From Leuctra nigra (Eukaryota > Arthropoda > Insecta > Plecoptera > Leuctridae), in the NCBI GenBank assembly GCA_934045905.1, contig CAKOGZ010000039.1, forward strand, positions 1 through 64,000: a stretch of 64,000 nucleotides of DNA, given 5' to 3'. Below the pieces are notes generated by a model that was given only the letters and a program-made list of their open reading frames with translations, did no database searches and was not told the origin of the DNA. The position numbers and the translations under genes are program-made. Positions 1 to 13,429 of the stretch are shown piece by piece. How positions within the stretch are numbered: the first letter of the stretch is position 1; every line of letters begins with the position of its first letter.

Positions 1-299
1 CCATCTACTATATAGGGTAACGTTGTCAACTCTCTTAGAGTAATAGATTCGTCACAAAGTAGGAAACAAATAAAAAAATATCAATATGAGCTACTTCTAA
101 AGTGGCACCCCCCTATTTTTATCGAATTTTCTTGAAGCCTACACAACGTTATGCCGAGAAATGAAATAAAACACTTTTCGAAAGTAATATCATTATAAAA
201 AATGTTTTATGAAATGTTATCATTAACATGTAAAAAAAAATCTCCCCTCTGCCTCCTGGAGTCGCCCGACGTTGCCCGGTCAGATAATTTTATAATAAA
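1..299 (+). repeat. Partial B monomer with private insertion
   Basis: This is the 3' part of a B monomer cut by the window edge, ending in tail 1. Between CTTTTCG (ending at 180) and CATTAACATG it has about 50 bases (181-230) where other B copies have 26. The extra AT-rich stretch (GTAATATCATTATAAA...TGTTATCATT) is seen in no other copy here. It looks like a local insertion or template-switch event. Confidence 0.9.
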
Positions 300-782
300 G
301 TTAGGTTAGGGTAGGTTAGCGAAGCGAGCGAAGCGAGCGAAGCGAGCGTAGCTGACCCTTAACAAGCTTTAACCTACAGTGACAAAAAATTGATGAAAAC
401 CTATCAGGATTGTGCCCTTCTGCTTCTGAAGGACATAAACTAAGAAATGCGGCGTATCGGAGCGTCTGACAGAAAAAAGTGTTTCTGCACTTTTTAAGCC
501 TCTCTCCATCATCTATATGGTGTATCATTTTCAGCTCTCTAAGAGTAATAGATTCGTCACAAAGTAGGAAACAAACAAAACTTTTTCAATATGACCTACT
601 TCTAAAGTGGCACCCCCCTGTTTTTATCGAATTTTCTTGATGCCTACACAACGTTATGCCGAGAAATGTAATAAAACACTTTTCGCAAAAAAATAGGCTT
701 ATAAATAAAATTATAAAAAAGAACCCCACTCTGCCCCCTTGGAGTCGCCCGACGCTGCCCTGTCAGATTATTATATAATAAA
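300..782 (+). repeat. Reference A monomer (483 bp)
   Basis: First complete A monomer. In order: head GTTAGGTTAGGGTAGGTTAG (300-319); three 9-bp GCGAAGCGA steps; the AAGCTT site near 364; the A-specific body with TATCAGGATTGTGCCCTTC; the dyad AAAAAGTG (474-481), loop, CACTTTTT (488-495); TCTATATGGTGTATC; the shared GATTCGTCACAAAGTAGG block; CCCCCCTGTTTTTATCG; CAACGTTATGCCGAG; and tail 2 (GAACCCCACTCTGCCCCC ... GACGCTGCCCTGTC) ending in the 14-bp palindrome TTATTATATAATAA (768-781). In the other A copies the length changes in steps of 9 bp (464, 474, 483), following the GCGAAGCGA copy number. Confidence 0.95.
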
Positions 783-1352
783 GTTAGGTTAATACAGGTT
801 AGCGAAGCGAGCGTAGCTGACTCATCACAAGCTTTAACCTCCATTGACTAAAAATGGATGAAAACCTAGGAAATAAGGAAAATCTAAGGAACATTGTTAA
901 TTGTTACATTGTTACCTTTGTAGGCTAACCTACATTGTTGGTCAATATACATTGACAAAAAAATGGATGAAAATCTATCGGGGGTCGACCCATCAGCTTC
1001 TGAATAACATGAACAGTTAATTCCGGCGAATCGGAGAGTCTGACATAAAAAAGTGTTTCTGCACTTTTTAAGCCTCTCACCATCTACTATATAGGGTAAC
1101 GTTGTCAACTCTCTTAGAGTAATAGATTCGTCACAAAGTAGGAACAAATAAAAAAATATCAATATGAGCTACTTCTAAAGTGGCACCCCCCTATTTTTAT
1201 CGAATTTTCTTGAAGGTTACACAACGTTATGCCGAGAAATGAAATAAAACACTTTTCGAAAATAATAGGCTTAACATTAACATGTAAAAAAAATCTCCCC
1301 TCTGCCTCCTGGAGTCGCCCGACGTTGCCCGGTCAGATAATTTTATAATAAA
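783..1352 (+). repeat. Reference B monomer (570 bp)
   Basis: First complete B monomer. The head is GTTAGGTTAATACAGGTTAG, followed by one GCGAAGCGA step and the AAGCTT site. Next comes the B-only segment (GGATGAAAACCTAGG ... GTAGGCTAACCTACATTG), then ATGGATGAAAATCTATCG, the palindrome GGGTCGACCC (982-991, a SalI site), the dyad AAAAAGTG/CACTTTTT, CTACTATATAGGGTAACG and the shared blocks. It ends in tail 1 (TCTCCCCTCTGCCTCCTGG ... GACGTTGCCCGGTC). The B-only segment resembles the sequence just downstream of it, so B looks like A plus an old internal duplication. Confidence 0.95.
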
Positions 1353-4300
1353 GTTAGGTTAGGGTAGGTTAGCGAAGCGAGCGAAGTGAGCGAAGCGAGC
1401 GTAGCTGACCCTTAACAAGCTTTAACCTACATTGACAAAAAATTGATGAAATCCTATCAGGATTGTGCCCTTCTGCTTCTGAAGGACATAAACTAAGAAA
1501 TGCGGCGTATCGGAGCGTCTGACAGAAAAAAGTGTTTTTGCACTTTTTAAGCCTCTCTCCATCATCTATATGGTGTATCATTTTCAGCTCTCTAAGAGTA
1601 ATAGATTCGTCACAAAGTAGGAAACAAACAAAACTTTTTCAATATGACCTACTTCTAAAGTGGCACCCCCCTGTTTTTATCGAATTTTCTTGATGCCTAC
1701 ACAACGTTATGCCGAGAAATGTAATAAAACACTTTTCGCAAAAAAATAGGCTTATAAATAAAATTATAAAAAAGAACCCCACTCTGCCCCCTTGGAGTCG
1801 CCCGACGCTGCCCTGTCAGATTATTATATAATAAAGTTAGGTTAATACAGGTTAGCGAAGCGAGCGTAGCTGACTCATCACAAGCTTTAACCTCCATTGA
1901 CTAAAAAATGGATGAAAACCTAGGAAATGAGGAAAATCTAAGGAACATTGTTAATTGTTACATTGTTACCTTTGTAGGCTAACCTACATTGTTGGTCAAT
2001 ATACATTGACAAAAAAATGGATGAAAATCTATCGGGGGTCGACCCATCAGCTTCTGAATAACATGAACAGTTAATTCCGGCGAATCGGAGAGTCTGACAT
2101 AAAAAAGTGTTTCTGCACTTTTTAAGCCTCTCACCATCTACTATATAGGGTAACGTTGTCAACTCTCTTAGAGTAATAGATTCGTCACAAAGTAGGAAAC
2201 AAATAAAAAAATATCAATATGAGCTACTTCTAAAGTGGCACCCCCCTATTTTTATCGAATTTTCTTGAAGCCTACACAACGTTATGCCGAGAAATGAAAT
2301 AAAACACTTTTCGAAAATAATAGGCTTATCATTAACATGTAAAAAAAAATCTCCCCTCTGCCTCCTGGAGTCGCCCGACGTTGCCCGGTCAGATAATTTT
2401 ATAATAAAGTTAGGTTAGGGTAGGTTAGCGAAGCGAGCGAAGCGAGCGAAGCGAGCGTAGCTGACCATTAACAAGCTTTAAACTACAGTGACAAAAAATT
2501 GATGAAAACCTATCAGGATTGTGCCCTTCTGCTTCTGAAGGACATAAACTAAGAAATGCGGCGTATCGGAGCGTCTGACAGAAAAAAGTGTTTCTGCTTT
2601 TTTTAAGCCTCTCTCCATCATCTATATGGTGTATCATTTTCAGCTCTCTAAGAGTAATAGATTCGTCACAAAGTAGGAAACAAACAAAACTTTTTTAATA
2701 TGACCTACTTCTAAAGTGGCACCCCCCTGTTTTTATCGAATTTTCTTGATGCCTACACAACGTTATGCCGAGAAATGTAATAAAACACTTTTCAAAAAAA
2801 ATAGGCTTATAAATAAAATTATAAAAAAGAACCCCACTCTGACCCCTTGGAGTCGCCCGACGCTGCCCTGTCAGATTATTATATAATAAAGTTAGGTTAA
2901 TACAGGTTAGCGAAGCGAGCGTAGCTGACTCATCACAAGCTTTAACCTCCATTGACTAAAAATGGATGAAAACCTAGGAAATGAGGAAAATCTAAGGAAC
3001 ATTGTTAATTGTTACATTGTTACCTTTGTAGGCTAACCTACATTGTTGGTCAATATACATTGACAAAAAAATGGATGAAAATCTATCGGGGGTCGACCCA
3101 TCAGCTTCTGAATAACATGATCAGTTAATTCCGGCGAATCGGAGAGTCTGACATAAAAAAGTGTTTCTGCACTTTTTAAGCCTCTCACCATCTACTATAT
3201 AGGGTAACGTTGTCAACTCTCTTAGAGTAATAGATTCGTCACAAAGTAGGAACAAATAAAAAAATATCTATATGAGCTACTTCTAAAGTGGCACCCCCCT
3301 ATTTTTATCGAATTTTCTTGAAGCCTACACAACGTTATGCCGAGAAATGAAATAAAACACTTTTCGAAAATAATAGGCTTAACATTAACATGTAAAAAAA
3401 ATCTCCCCTCTGCCTCCTGGAGTCGCCCGACGTTGCCCGGTCAGATAATTTTATAATAAAGTTAGGTTAGGGTAGGTTAGCGAAGCGAGCGAAGCGAGCG
3501 AAGCGAGCGTAGCTGACCCTTAACAAGCTTTAACCTACAGTGACAAAAAATTGATGAAAACCTATCAGGATTGTGCCCTTCTGCTTCTGAAGGACATAAA
3601 CTAAGAAATGCGGCGTATCGGAGCGTCTGACAGAAAAAAGTGTTTTTGCACTTTTTAAGCCTCTCTCCATCATCTATATGGTGTATCATTTTCAGCTCTC
3701 TAAGAGTAATAGATTCGTCACAAAGTAGGAAACAAACAAAACTTTTTCAATATGACCTACTTCTAAAGTGGCACCCCCCTGTTTTTATCGAATTTTCTTG
3801 ATGCCTACACAACGTTATGCCGAGAAATGTAATAAAACACTTTTCGCAAAAAAATAGGCTTATAAATAAAATTATAAAAAAGAACCCCACTCTGCCCCCT
3901 TGGAGTCGCCCGACGCTGCCCTGTCAGATTATTATATAATAAAGTTAGGTTAATACAGGTTAGCGAAGCGAGCGTAGCTGACTCATCACAAGCTTTAACC
4001 TCCATTGACTAAAAAATGGATGAAAACCTAGGAAATGACGAAATCTAAGGAACATTGTTAATTGTTACATTGTTACCTTTGTAGGCTAACTTCATTGTTG
4101 GTCAATATACATTGACAAAAAAATGGATGAAAATCTATCGGGGGTCGACCCATCAGCTTCTGAATAACATGAACAGTTAATTCCGGCGAATCGGAGAGTC
4201 TGACATAAAAAAGTGTTTCTGCACTTTTTAAGCCTCTCACCATCTACTATATAGGGTAACGTTGTCAACTCTCTTAGAGTAATAGATTCGTCACAAAGTA

Positions 4301-7300
4301 GGAAACAAATAAAAAAATATCAATATGAGCTACTTCTAAAGTGGCACCCCCCTATTTTTATCGAATTTTCTTGAAGCCTACACAACGTTATGCCGAGAAA
4401 TGAAATAAAACACTTTTCGAAAATAATAGGCTTAACATTAACATGTAAAAAAAATCTCCCCTCTGCCTCCTGGAGTCGCCCGACGTTGCCCGGTCAGATA
4501 ATTTTATAATAAAGTTAGGTTAGGGTAGGTTAGCGAAGCGAGCGAAGCGAGCGTAGCTGACCATTAACAAGCTTTAAACTACAGTGACAAAAAATTGATG
4601 AAAACCTATCAGGATTGTGCCCTTCTGCTTCTGAAGGACATAAACTAAGAAATGCGGCGTATCGGAGCGTCTGACAGAAAAAAGTGTTTCTGCACTTTTT
4701 AAGCCTCTCTCCATCATCTATATGGTGTATCATTTTCAGCTCTCTAAGAGTAATAGATTCGTCACAAAGTAGGAAACAAACAAAACTTTTTCAATATGAC
4801 CTACTTCTAAAGTGGCACCCCCCTGTTTTTATCGAATTTTCTTGATGCCTACACAACGTTATGCCGACAAATGTTATAAAACACTTTTCGAAAAAAAATA
4901 GGCTTATAAATAAAATTATAAAAAAGAACCCCACTCTGCCCCCTTGGAGTCGCCCGACGCTGCCCTGTCAGATTATTATATAATAAAGTTAGGTTAATAC
5001 AGGTTAGCGAAGCGAGCGTAGCTGACTCATCACAAGCTTTAACCTCCATTGACTAAAAAATTGATGAAAACCTAGGAAATGAGGAAAATCTAAGGAACAT
5101 TGTTAATTGTTACATTGTTACCTTTGTAGGCTAACCTACATTGTTGGTCAATATACATTGACAAAAAAATGGATGAAAATCTATCGGGGGTCGACCCATC
5201 AGCTTCTGAATAACATGAACAGTTAATTCCGGCGAATCGGAGAGTCTGACATAAAAAAGTGTTTTTGCACTTTTTAGGCCTCTCACCATCTACTATATAG
5301 GGTAACGTTGTCAACTCTCTTAGAGTAATAGATTCGTCACAAAGTAGGAAACAAATAAAAAAATATCAATATGAGCTACTTCTAAAGTGGCACCCCCCTA
5401 TTTTTATCGAATTTTCTTGAAGCCTACACAACGTTATGCCGAGAAATGAAATAAAACACTTTTCGAAAATAATAGGCTTATCATTAACATGTAAAAAAAA
5501 ATCTCCCCTCTGCCTCCTGGAGTCGCCCGACGTTGCCCGGTCAGATAATTTTATAATAAAGTTAGGTTAGGGTAGGTTAGCGAAGCGAGCGAAGCGAGCG
5601 TAGCTGACCCTTAACAAGCTTTAACCTACAGTGACAAAAAATTGATGAAAACCTATCAGGATTGTGCCCTTCTGCTTCTGAAGGACATAAACTAAGAAAT
5701 GCGGCGTATCGGAGCGTCTGACAGAAAAAAGTGTTTCTGCACTTTTTAAGCCTCTCTCCATCATCTATATGGTGTATCATTTTCAGCTCTCTAAGAGTAA
5801 TAGATTCATCACAAAGTAGGAAACAAACAAAACTTTTTCAATATGACCTACTTCTAAAGTGGCACCCCCCTGTTTTTATCGAATTTTCTTGATGCCTACA
5901 CAACGTTATGCCGAGAAATGTAATAAAACACTTTTCGCAAAAAAATAGGCTTATAAATAAAATTATAAAAAAGAACCCCACTCTGCCCCCTTGGAGTCGC
6001 CCGACGCTGCCCTGTCAGATTATTATATAATAAAGTTAGGTTAATACAGGTTAGCGAAGCGAGCCTAGCTGACTCATCACAAGCTTTAACCTCCATTGAC
6101 TAAAAAATGGATGAAAACCTAGGAAATGAGGAAAATCTAAGGAACATTGTTAATTGTTACATTGTTACCTTTGTAGGCTAACCTACATTGTTGGTCAATA
6201 TACATTGACAAAAAAATGGATGAAAATCTATCGGGGGTCGACCCATCAGCTTCTGAATAACATGAACAGTTAATTCCGGCGAATCGGAGAGTCTGACATA
6301 AAAAAGTGTTTCTGCACTTTTTAAGCCTCTCACCATCTACTATATAGGGTAACGTTGTCAACTCTCTTAGAGTAATAGATTCGTCACAAAGTAGGAAACA
6401 AATAAAAAAATATCAATATGAGCTACTTCTAAAGTGGCACCCCCCTATTTTTATTGAATTTTCTTGAAGCCTACACAACGTTATGCCGAGAAATGAAATA
6501 AAACACTTTTCGAAAATAATAGGCTTAACATTAACATGTAAAAAAAAATCTCCCCTCTGCCTCCTGGAGTCGCCCGACGTTGCCCGGTCAGATAATTTTA
6601 TAATAAAGTTAGGTTAGGGTAGGTTAGCGAAGCGAGCGTAGCTGACCCTTATCAAGCTTTAACCTACAGTGACAAAAAATTGATGAAAACCTATCAGGAT
6701 TGTGCCCTTCTGCTTCTGAAGGACATAAACTAAGAAATGCGGCGTATCGGAGCGTCTGACAGAAAAAAGTGTTTCTGCACTTTTTAAGCCTCTCTCCATC
6801 ATCTATATGGTGTATCATTTTCAGCTCTCTAAGAGTAATAGATTCGTCACAAAGTAGGAAACAACACAACTTTTTCAATATGACCTACTTCTAAAGTGGC
6901 ACCCCCCTGTTTTTATCGAATTTTCTTGATGCCTACACAACGTTATGCCGAGAAATGTAATAAAACACTTTTCGCAAAAAAATAGGCTTATAAATAAAAT
7001 TATAAAAAAGAACCCCACTCTGCCCCCTTGGAGTCGCCCGACGCTGCCCTGTCAGATTATTATATAATAAAGTTAGGTTAATACAGGTTAGCGAAGCGAG
7101 CGTAGCTGACTCATCACAAGCTTTAACCTCCATTGACTAAAAAATGGATGAAAACCTAGGAAATGAGGAAAATCTAAGGAACATTGTTAATTGTTACATT
7201 GTTACATTTGTAGGCTAACCTACATTGTTGGTCAATATACATTGACAAAAAAATGGATGAAAATCTATCGGGGGTCGACCCATCAGCTTCTGAATAACAT

Positions 7301-8681
7301 GAACAGTTAATTCCGGCGAATCGGAGAGTCTGACATAAAAAAGTGTTTCTGCACTTTTTAAGCCTCTGACCATCTACTATATAGGGTAACGTTGTCAACT
7401 CTCTTAGAGTAATAGATTCGTCACAAAGAAGGAAACAAATAAAAAAATATCAATATGAGCTACTTCTAAAGTGGCACCCCCCTATTTTTATTGAATTTTC
7501 TTGAAGCCTACACAACGTTATGCCGAGAAATGAAATAAAACACTTTTCGAAAATAATAGGCTTAACATTAACATGTAAAAAAAAATCTCCCCTCTGCCTC
7601 CTGGAGTCGCCCGACGTTGCCCGGTCAGATAATTTTATATTAAAGTTAGGTTAGGGTAGGTTAGCGAAGCGAGCGTAGCTGACCCTTATCAAGCTTTAAC
7701 CTACAGTGACAAAAAATTGATGAAAACCTATCAGGATTGTGCCCTTCTGCTTCTGAAGGACATAAACTAAGAAATGCGGCGTATCGGAGCGTCTGACAGA
7801 AAAAAGTGTTTCTGCACTTTTTAAGCCTCTCTCCATCATCTATATGGTGTATCATTTTCAGCTCTCTAAGAGTAATAGATTCGTCACAAAGTAGGAAACA
7901 AACAAAACTTTTTTAATATGACCTACTTCTAAAGTGGCACCCCCCTGTTTTTATCGAATTTTCTTGATGCCTACACAACGTTATGCCGAGAAATGTAATA
8001 AAACACTTTTCGCAAAAAAATAGGCTTATAAATAAAATTATAAAAAAGAACCCCACTCTGCCCCCTTGGAGTCGCCCGACGCTGCCCTGTCAGATTATTA
8101 TATAATAAAGTTAGGTTAATACAGGTTAGCGAAGCGAGCGTAGCTGACTCATCACAAGCTTTAACCTCCATTGACTAAAAAATGGATGAAAACCTAGGAA
8201 ATGAGGAAAATCTAAGGAACATTGTTAATTGTTACATTGTTACCTTTGTAGGCTAACTTAATTGTTGGTCAATATACATTGACAAAAAAATGGATGAAAA
8301 TCTATCGGGGGTCGACCCATCAGCTTCTGAATAACATGAACAGTTAATTCCGGCAAACCGGAGAGTCTGACATAAAAAAGTGTTTCTGCACTTTTTAAGC
8401 CTCTCACCATCTACTATATAGGGTAACGTTGTCAACTCTCTTAGAGTAATAGATTCGTCACAAAGTAGGAAACAAATAAAAAAATATCAATATGAGCTAC
8501 TTCTAAAGTGGCAACCCCCTATTTTTATCGAATTTTCTTGAAGCCTACACAACGTTATGCCGAGAAATGAAATAAAACACTTTTCGAAAATAATAGGCTT
8601 AACATTAACATGTAAAAAAAAATCTCCCCTCTGCCTCCTGGAGTCGCCCGACGTTGCCCGGTCAGATAATTTTATAATAAA

Positions 8682-11600
8682 GTTAGGTTAGGGTAGGTTA
8701 GCGAAGCGAGCGAAGCGAGCGAAGCGAGCGTAGCTGACCCTTAACAAGCTTTAACCTACAGTGACAAAAAATTGATGAAAACCTATCAGGATTGTGCCCT
8801 TCTGCTTCTGAAGGACATAAACTAAGAAATGCGGCGTATCGGAGCGTCTGACAGAAAAAAGTGTTTCTGCACTTTTTAAGCCTCTCTCCATCATCTATAT
8901 GGTGTATCATTTTCAGCTCTCTAAGAGTAATAGATTCGTCACAAAGTAGGAAACAAAAAAACTTTTTCAATATGACCTACTTCTAAAGTGGCACCCCCCT
9001 GTTTTTATCGCATTTACTTGATGCCTACACAACGTTATGCCGAGAAATGTAATAAAACACTTTTCGCAAAAAAAATAGGCTTATAAATAAAATTATAAAA
9101 AAGAACCCCACTCTGCCCCCTTGGAGTCGCCCGACGCTGCCCTGTCAGATTATTATATAATAAAGTTAGGTTAATACAGGTTAGCGAATCGAGCGTAGCT
9201 GACTCATCACAAGCTTTAACCTCCATTGACTAAAAAATGGATGAAAACCTAGGAAGTGAGGAAAATCTAAGGAACATTGTTAATTGTTACATTGTTACCT
9301 TTGTAGGCTAACCTACATTGTTGGTCAATATACATTGCCAAAAAAATGGATGAAAATCTTTCGGGGGTCGACCCATCAGCTTCTGAATAACATGAACAGT
9401 TAATTCCGGCGAATCGGAGAGTCTGACATAAAAAAGTGTTTCTGCACTTTTTAAGCCTCTCACCATCTACTATATAGGGTAACGTTGTCAACTCTCTTAG
9501 AGTAATAGATTCGTCACAAAGTAGGAAACAAATAAAAAAATATCAATATGAGCTACTTCTAAAGTGGCACCCCCCTATTTTTATTGAATTTTCTTGAAGC
9601 CTACACAACGTTATGCCGAGAAATGAAATAAAACACTTTTCGAAAATAATAGGCTTAACATTAACATGTAAAAAAAAAATCTCCCCTCTGCCTCCTGGAG
9701 TCGCCCGACGTTGCCCGGTCAGATAATTTTATAATAAAGTTAGGTTAGGGTAGGTTAGCGAAGCGAGCGTAGCTGACCCTTAACAAGCTTTAACCTACAG
9801 TGACAAAAAATTGATGAAAACCTATCAGGATTGTGCCCTTCTGCTTCTGAAGAACATAAACTAAAAAAAGCGGCGTATCGGAGCGTCTGACAGAAAAAAG
9901 TGTTTCTGCACTTTTTAAGCCTCTCACCATCTACTATATAGGGTAACGTTGTCAACTCTCTTAGAGTAATAGATTCGTCACAAAGTAGGAAACAAATAAA
10001 AAAATATCAATATGAGCTACTTCTAAAGTGGCACCCCCCTATTTTTATTGAATTTTCTTGAAGCCTACACAACGTTATGCCGAGAAATGAAATAAAACAC
10101 TTTTCGAAAATAATAGGCTTAACATTAACATGTAAAAAAAAAATCTCCCCTCTGCCTCCTGGAGTCGCCCGACGTTGCCCGGTCAGATAATTTTATAATA
10201 AAGTTAGGTAAGGGTAGGTTAGCGAAGCGAGCGTAGCTGACCCTTAACAAGCTTTAACCTACAGTGACAAAAAATTGATGAAAACCTATCAGGATTGTGC
10301 CCTTCTGCTTCTGAAGGACATAAACTAAGAAATGCGGCGTATCGGAGCGTCTGACAGAAAAAAGTGTTTCTGCACTTTTTAAGCCTCTCTCCATCATCTA
10401 TATGGTGTATCATTTTCAGCTCTCTAAGAGTAATAGATTCGTCACAAAGTAGGAAACAAACAAAACTTTTTCAATATGACCTACTTCTAAAGTGGCACCC
10501 CCCTGTTTTTATCGAATTTTCTTGATGCCTACACAACGTTATGCCGAGAAATGTAATAAAACACTTTTCGCAAAAAAATAGGCTTATAAATAAAATTATA
10601 AAAAAGAACCCCACTCTGACCCCTTGGAGTCGCCCGACGCTGCCCTGTCAGATTATTATATAATAAAGTTAGGTTAATACAGGTTAGCGAAGTGAGCGTA
10701 GCTGACTCATCACAAGCTTTAACATCCATTGACTAAAAAATGGATGAAAACCTAGGAAATGAGGAAAATCTAAGGAACATTGTTAATTGTTACATTGTTA
10801 CCTTTGTAGGCTAACCTACATTGTTGGTCAATATACACTGACAAAAAAATGGATGAAAATCTATCGGGGGTCGACCCATCAGCTTCTGAATAACATGAGC
10901 AGTTAATTCCGGCGAATCGGAGAGTCTGACATAAAAAAGTGTTTCTACACTTTTTAAGCCTCTCACCATCTACTATATAGGGTAACGTTGTCAACTCTCT
11001 TAGAGTAACAGATTCGTCACAAAGTAGGAAACAAATAAAAAAATATCAATATGAGCTACTTCTAAAGTGGCACCCCCCTATTTTTATCGAATTTTCTTGA
11101 AGCCTACACAACGTTATGCCGAGAAATGAAATAAAACACTTTTCGAAAAAAAATAGGCTTATAAATAAAATTATAAAAAAGAACCCCACTCTGCCCCCTT
11201 GGAGTCGCCCGACGCTGCCCTGTCAGATTATTATATAATAAAGTTAGGTTAATACAGGTTAGCGAAGCGAGCGTAGCTGACTCATCACAAGCTTTAACCT
11301 CCATTGACTAAAAAATGGATGAAAACCTAGGAAATGAGGAAAATCTAAGGAACATTGTTAATTGTTACATTGTTACCTTTGTAGGCTAACCTACATTGTT
11401 GGTCAATATACACTGACAAAAAAATGGATGAAAATCTATCGGGGGTCGACCCATCAGCTTCTGAATAACATGAGCAGTTAATTCCGGCGAATCGGAGAGT
11501 CTGACATAAAAAAGTGTTTCTGCACTTCTTAAGCCTCTCACCATCTTCTATATAGGGTAACGTTGTCAACTCTCTTAGAGTAATAGATTCGTCACAAAGT

Positions 11601-12391
11601 AGGAAACAAATAAAAAAATATCAATATGAGCTACTTCTAAAGTGGCACCCCCCTATTTTTATTTAATTTTCTTGAAGCCTACACAACGTTATGCCGAGAA
11701 ATGAAATAAAACACTTTTCGAAAAAAAATAGGCTTATAAATAAAATTATAAAAAAGAATCCCACTCTGCCCCCTTGGAGTCGCCCGACGCTGCCCTGTCA
11801 GATTATTATATAATAAAGTTAGGTTAATACAGGTTAGCGAAGCGAGCGTAGCTGACTCATCACAAGCTTTAACCTCCATTGACTAAAAAATGGATGAAAA
11901 CCTAGGAAATGAGGAAAATCTAAGGAACATTGTTAATTGTTACATTGTTACCTTTGTAGGCTAACCTACATTGTTGGTCAATATACATTGACAAAAAAAT
12001 GGATGAAAATCTATCGGGGGTCGACCCATCAGCTTCTGAATAACATGTACAGTTAATTCCGGCGAATCGGAGAGTCTGACATAAAAAAGTGTTTCTGCAC
12101 TTTTTAAGCCTCTCACCATCTACTATATAGGGTAACGTTGTCAACTCTCTTAGAGTAATAGATTCGTCACAAAGTAGGAAACAAATAAAAAAATATCAAT
12201 ATGAGCTACTTCTAAAGTGGCACCCCCCTATTTTTATCGAATTTTCTTGAAGCCTACACAACGTTATGCCGAGAAATGAAATAAAACACTTTTCGAAAAT
12301 AATAGGCTTAACATTAACATGTAAAAAAAAAATCTCCCCTCTGCCTCCTGGAGTCGCCCGACGTTGCCCGGTCAGATAATTTTATAATAAA
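8682..12391 (+). repeat. 3.69-kb higher-order repeat, copy 1
   Basis: Monomer order: A 8682, B 9165, H 9739, A 10203, B-prime 10668, B-prime 11243, B 11818. The next block repeats this order at an offset of exactly 3,691 bp from 9165 onward, with shared private variants: GCGAATCGAGCG in B 9165, GAAGTGAGG at its 109-bp segment, CATTGCCAAAA, the run of A in H, GTTAGGTAAGGG heads, and GAATCCCACTCTG in the third B-type unit. A SNP-rich block copied intact points to a single tandem duplication of the whole block. Confidence 0.9.
9739..10202 (+). repeat. Hybrid monomer H, copy 1 (464 bp)
   Basis: Starts as A (GTTAGGTTAGGG head, TATCAGGATTGTGCCC) and ends as B (CTACTATATAGGGTAACG, tail 1). The switch lies in or next to the dyad block around AAAAAGTGTTTCTGCAC and AAGCCTCTC, where A and B share 32 identical bases. 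H has private marks: AAGAACATAAACTAAAAAAA in place of AAGGACATAAACTAAGAAAT. All three H copies carry them, so they share one origin. Confidence 0.88.
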
Positions 12392-13429
12392 GTTAGGTAA
12401 GGGTAGGTTAGCGAAGCGAGCGTAGCTGACCCTTAACAAGCTTTAACCTACAGTGACAAAAAATTGATGAAAACCTATCAGGATTGTGCCCTTCTGCTTC
12501 TGAAGGACATAAACTAAGAAATGCGGCGTATCGGAGCGTCTGACAGAAAAAAGTGTTTCTGCACTTTTTAAGCCTCTCTCCATCATCTATATGGTGTATC
12601 ATTTTCAGCTCTCTAAGAGTAATAGATTCGTCACAAAGTAGGAAACAAAAAAACTTTTTCAATATGACCTACTTCTAAAGTGGCACCCCCTGTTTTTATC
12701 GCATTTTCTTGATGCCTACACAACGTTATGCCGAGAAATGTAATAAAACACTTTTCGCCAAAAAAATAGGCTCATAAATAAAATTATAAAAAAGAACCCC
12801 ACTCTGCCCCCTTGGAGTCGCCCGACGCTGCCCTGTCAGATTATTATATAATAAAGTTAGGTTAATACAGGTTAGCGAATCGAGCGTAGCTGACTCATCA
12901 CAAGCTTTAACCTCCATTGACTAAAAAATGGATGAAAACCTAGGAAGTGAGGAAAATTTAAGGAACATTGTTAATTGTTACATTGTTACCTTTGTAGGCT
13001 AACCTACATTGTTGGTCAATATACATTGCCAAAAAAATGGATGAAAATCTTTCGGGGGTCGACCCATCAGCTTCTGAATAACATGAACAGTTAATTCCGG
13101 CGAATCGGAGAGTCTGACATAAAAAAGTGTTTCTGCACTTTTTAAGCCTCTCACCATCTACTATATAGGGTAACGTTGTCAACTCTCTTAGAGTAATAGA
13201 TTCGTCACAAAGTAGGAAACAAATAAAAAAATATCAATATGAGCTACTTCTAAAGTGGCACCCCCCTATTTTTATTGAATTTTCTTGAAGCCTACACAAC
13301 GTTATGCCGAGAAATGAAATAAAACACTTTTCGAAAATAATAGGCTTAACATTAACATGTAAAAAAAAAATCTCCCCTCTGCCTCCTGGAGTCGCCCGAC
13401 GTTGCCCGGTCAGATAATTTTATAATAAA

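Larger units (their letters stand above)
300..8681 (+). repeat. Block of eight A-B dimers (period 1037-1056 bp)
   Basis: Strict A-B alternation. A starts at 300, 1353, 2409, 3461, 4514, 5561, 6608 and 7645. B starts at 783, 1836, 2891, 3944, 4988, 6035, 7072 and 8110. The dimer period shrinks along the block because the GCGAAGCGA number in A falls from three to two (4514, 5561) to one (6608, 7645). Every A ends in tail 2 and every B in tail 1. Two B copies (3944 and 8110) have lost a few bases of GCTAACCTACATTG. Confidence 0.93.

Noticed and set aside
551..570. CENP-B-box-like string in GATTCGTCACAAAGTAGG
   Set aside because: It has TTCG and an A at the right spacing but lacks the CGGG part; the match is no better than chance.
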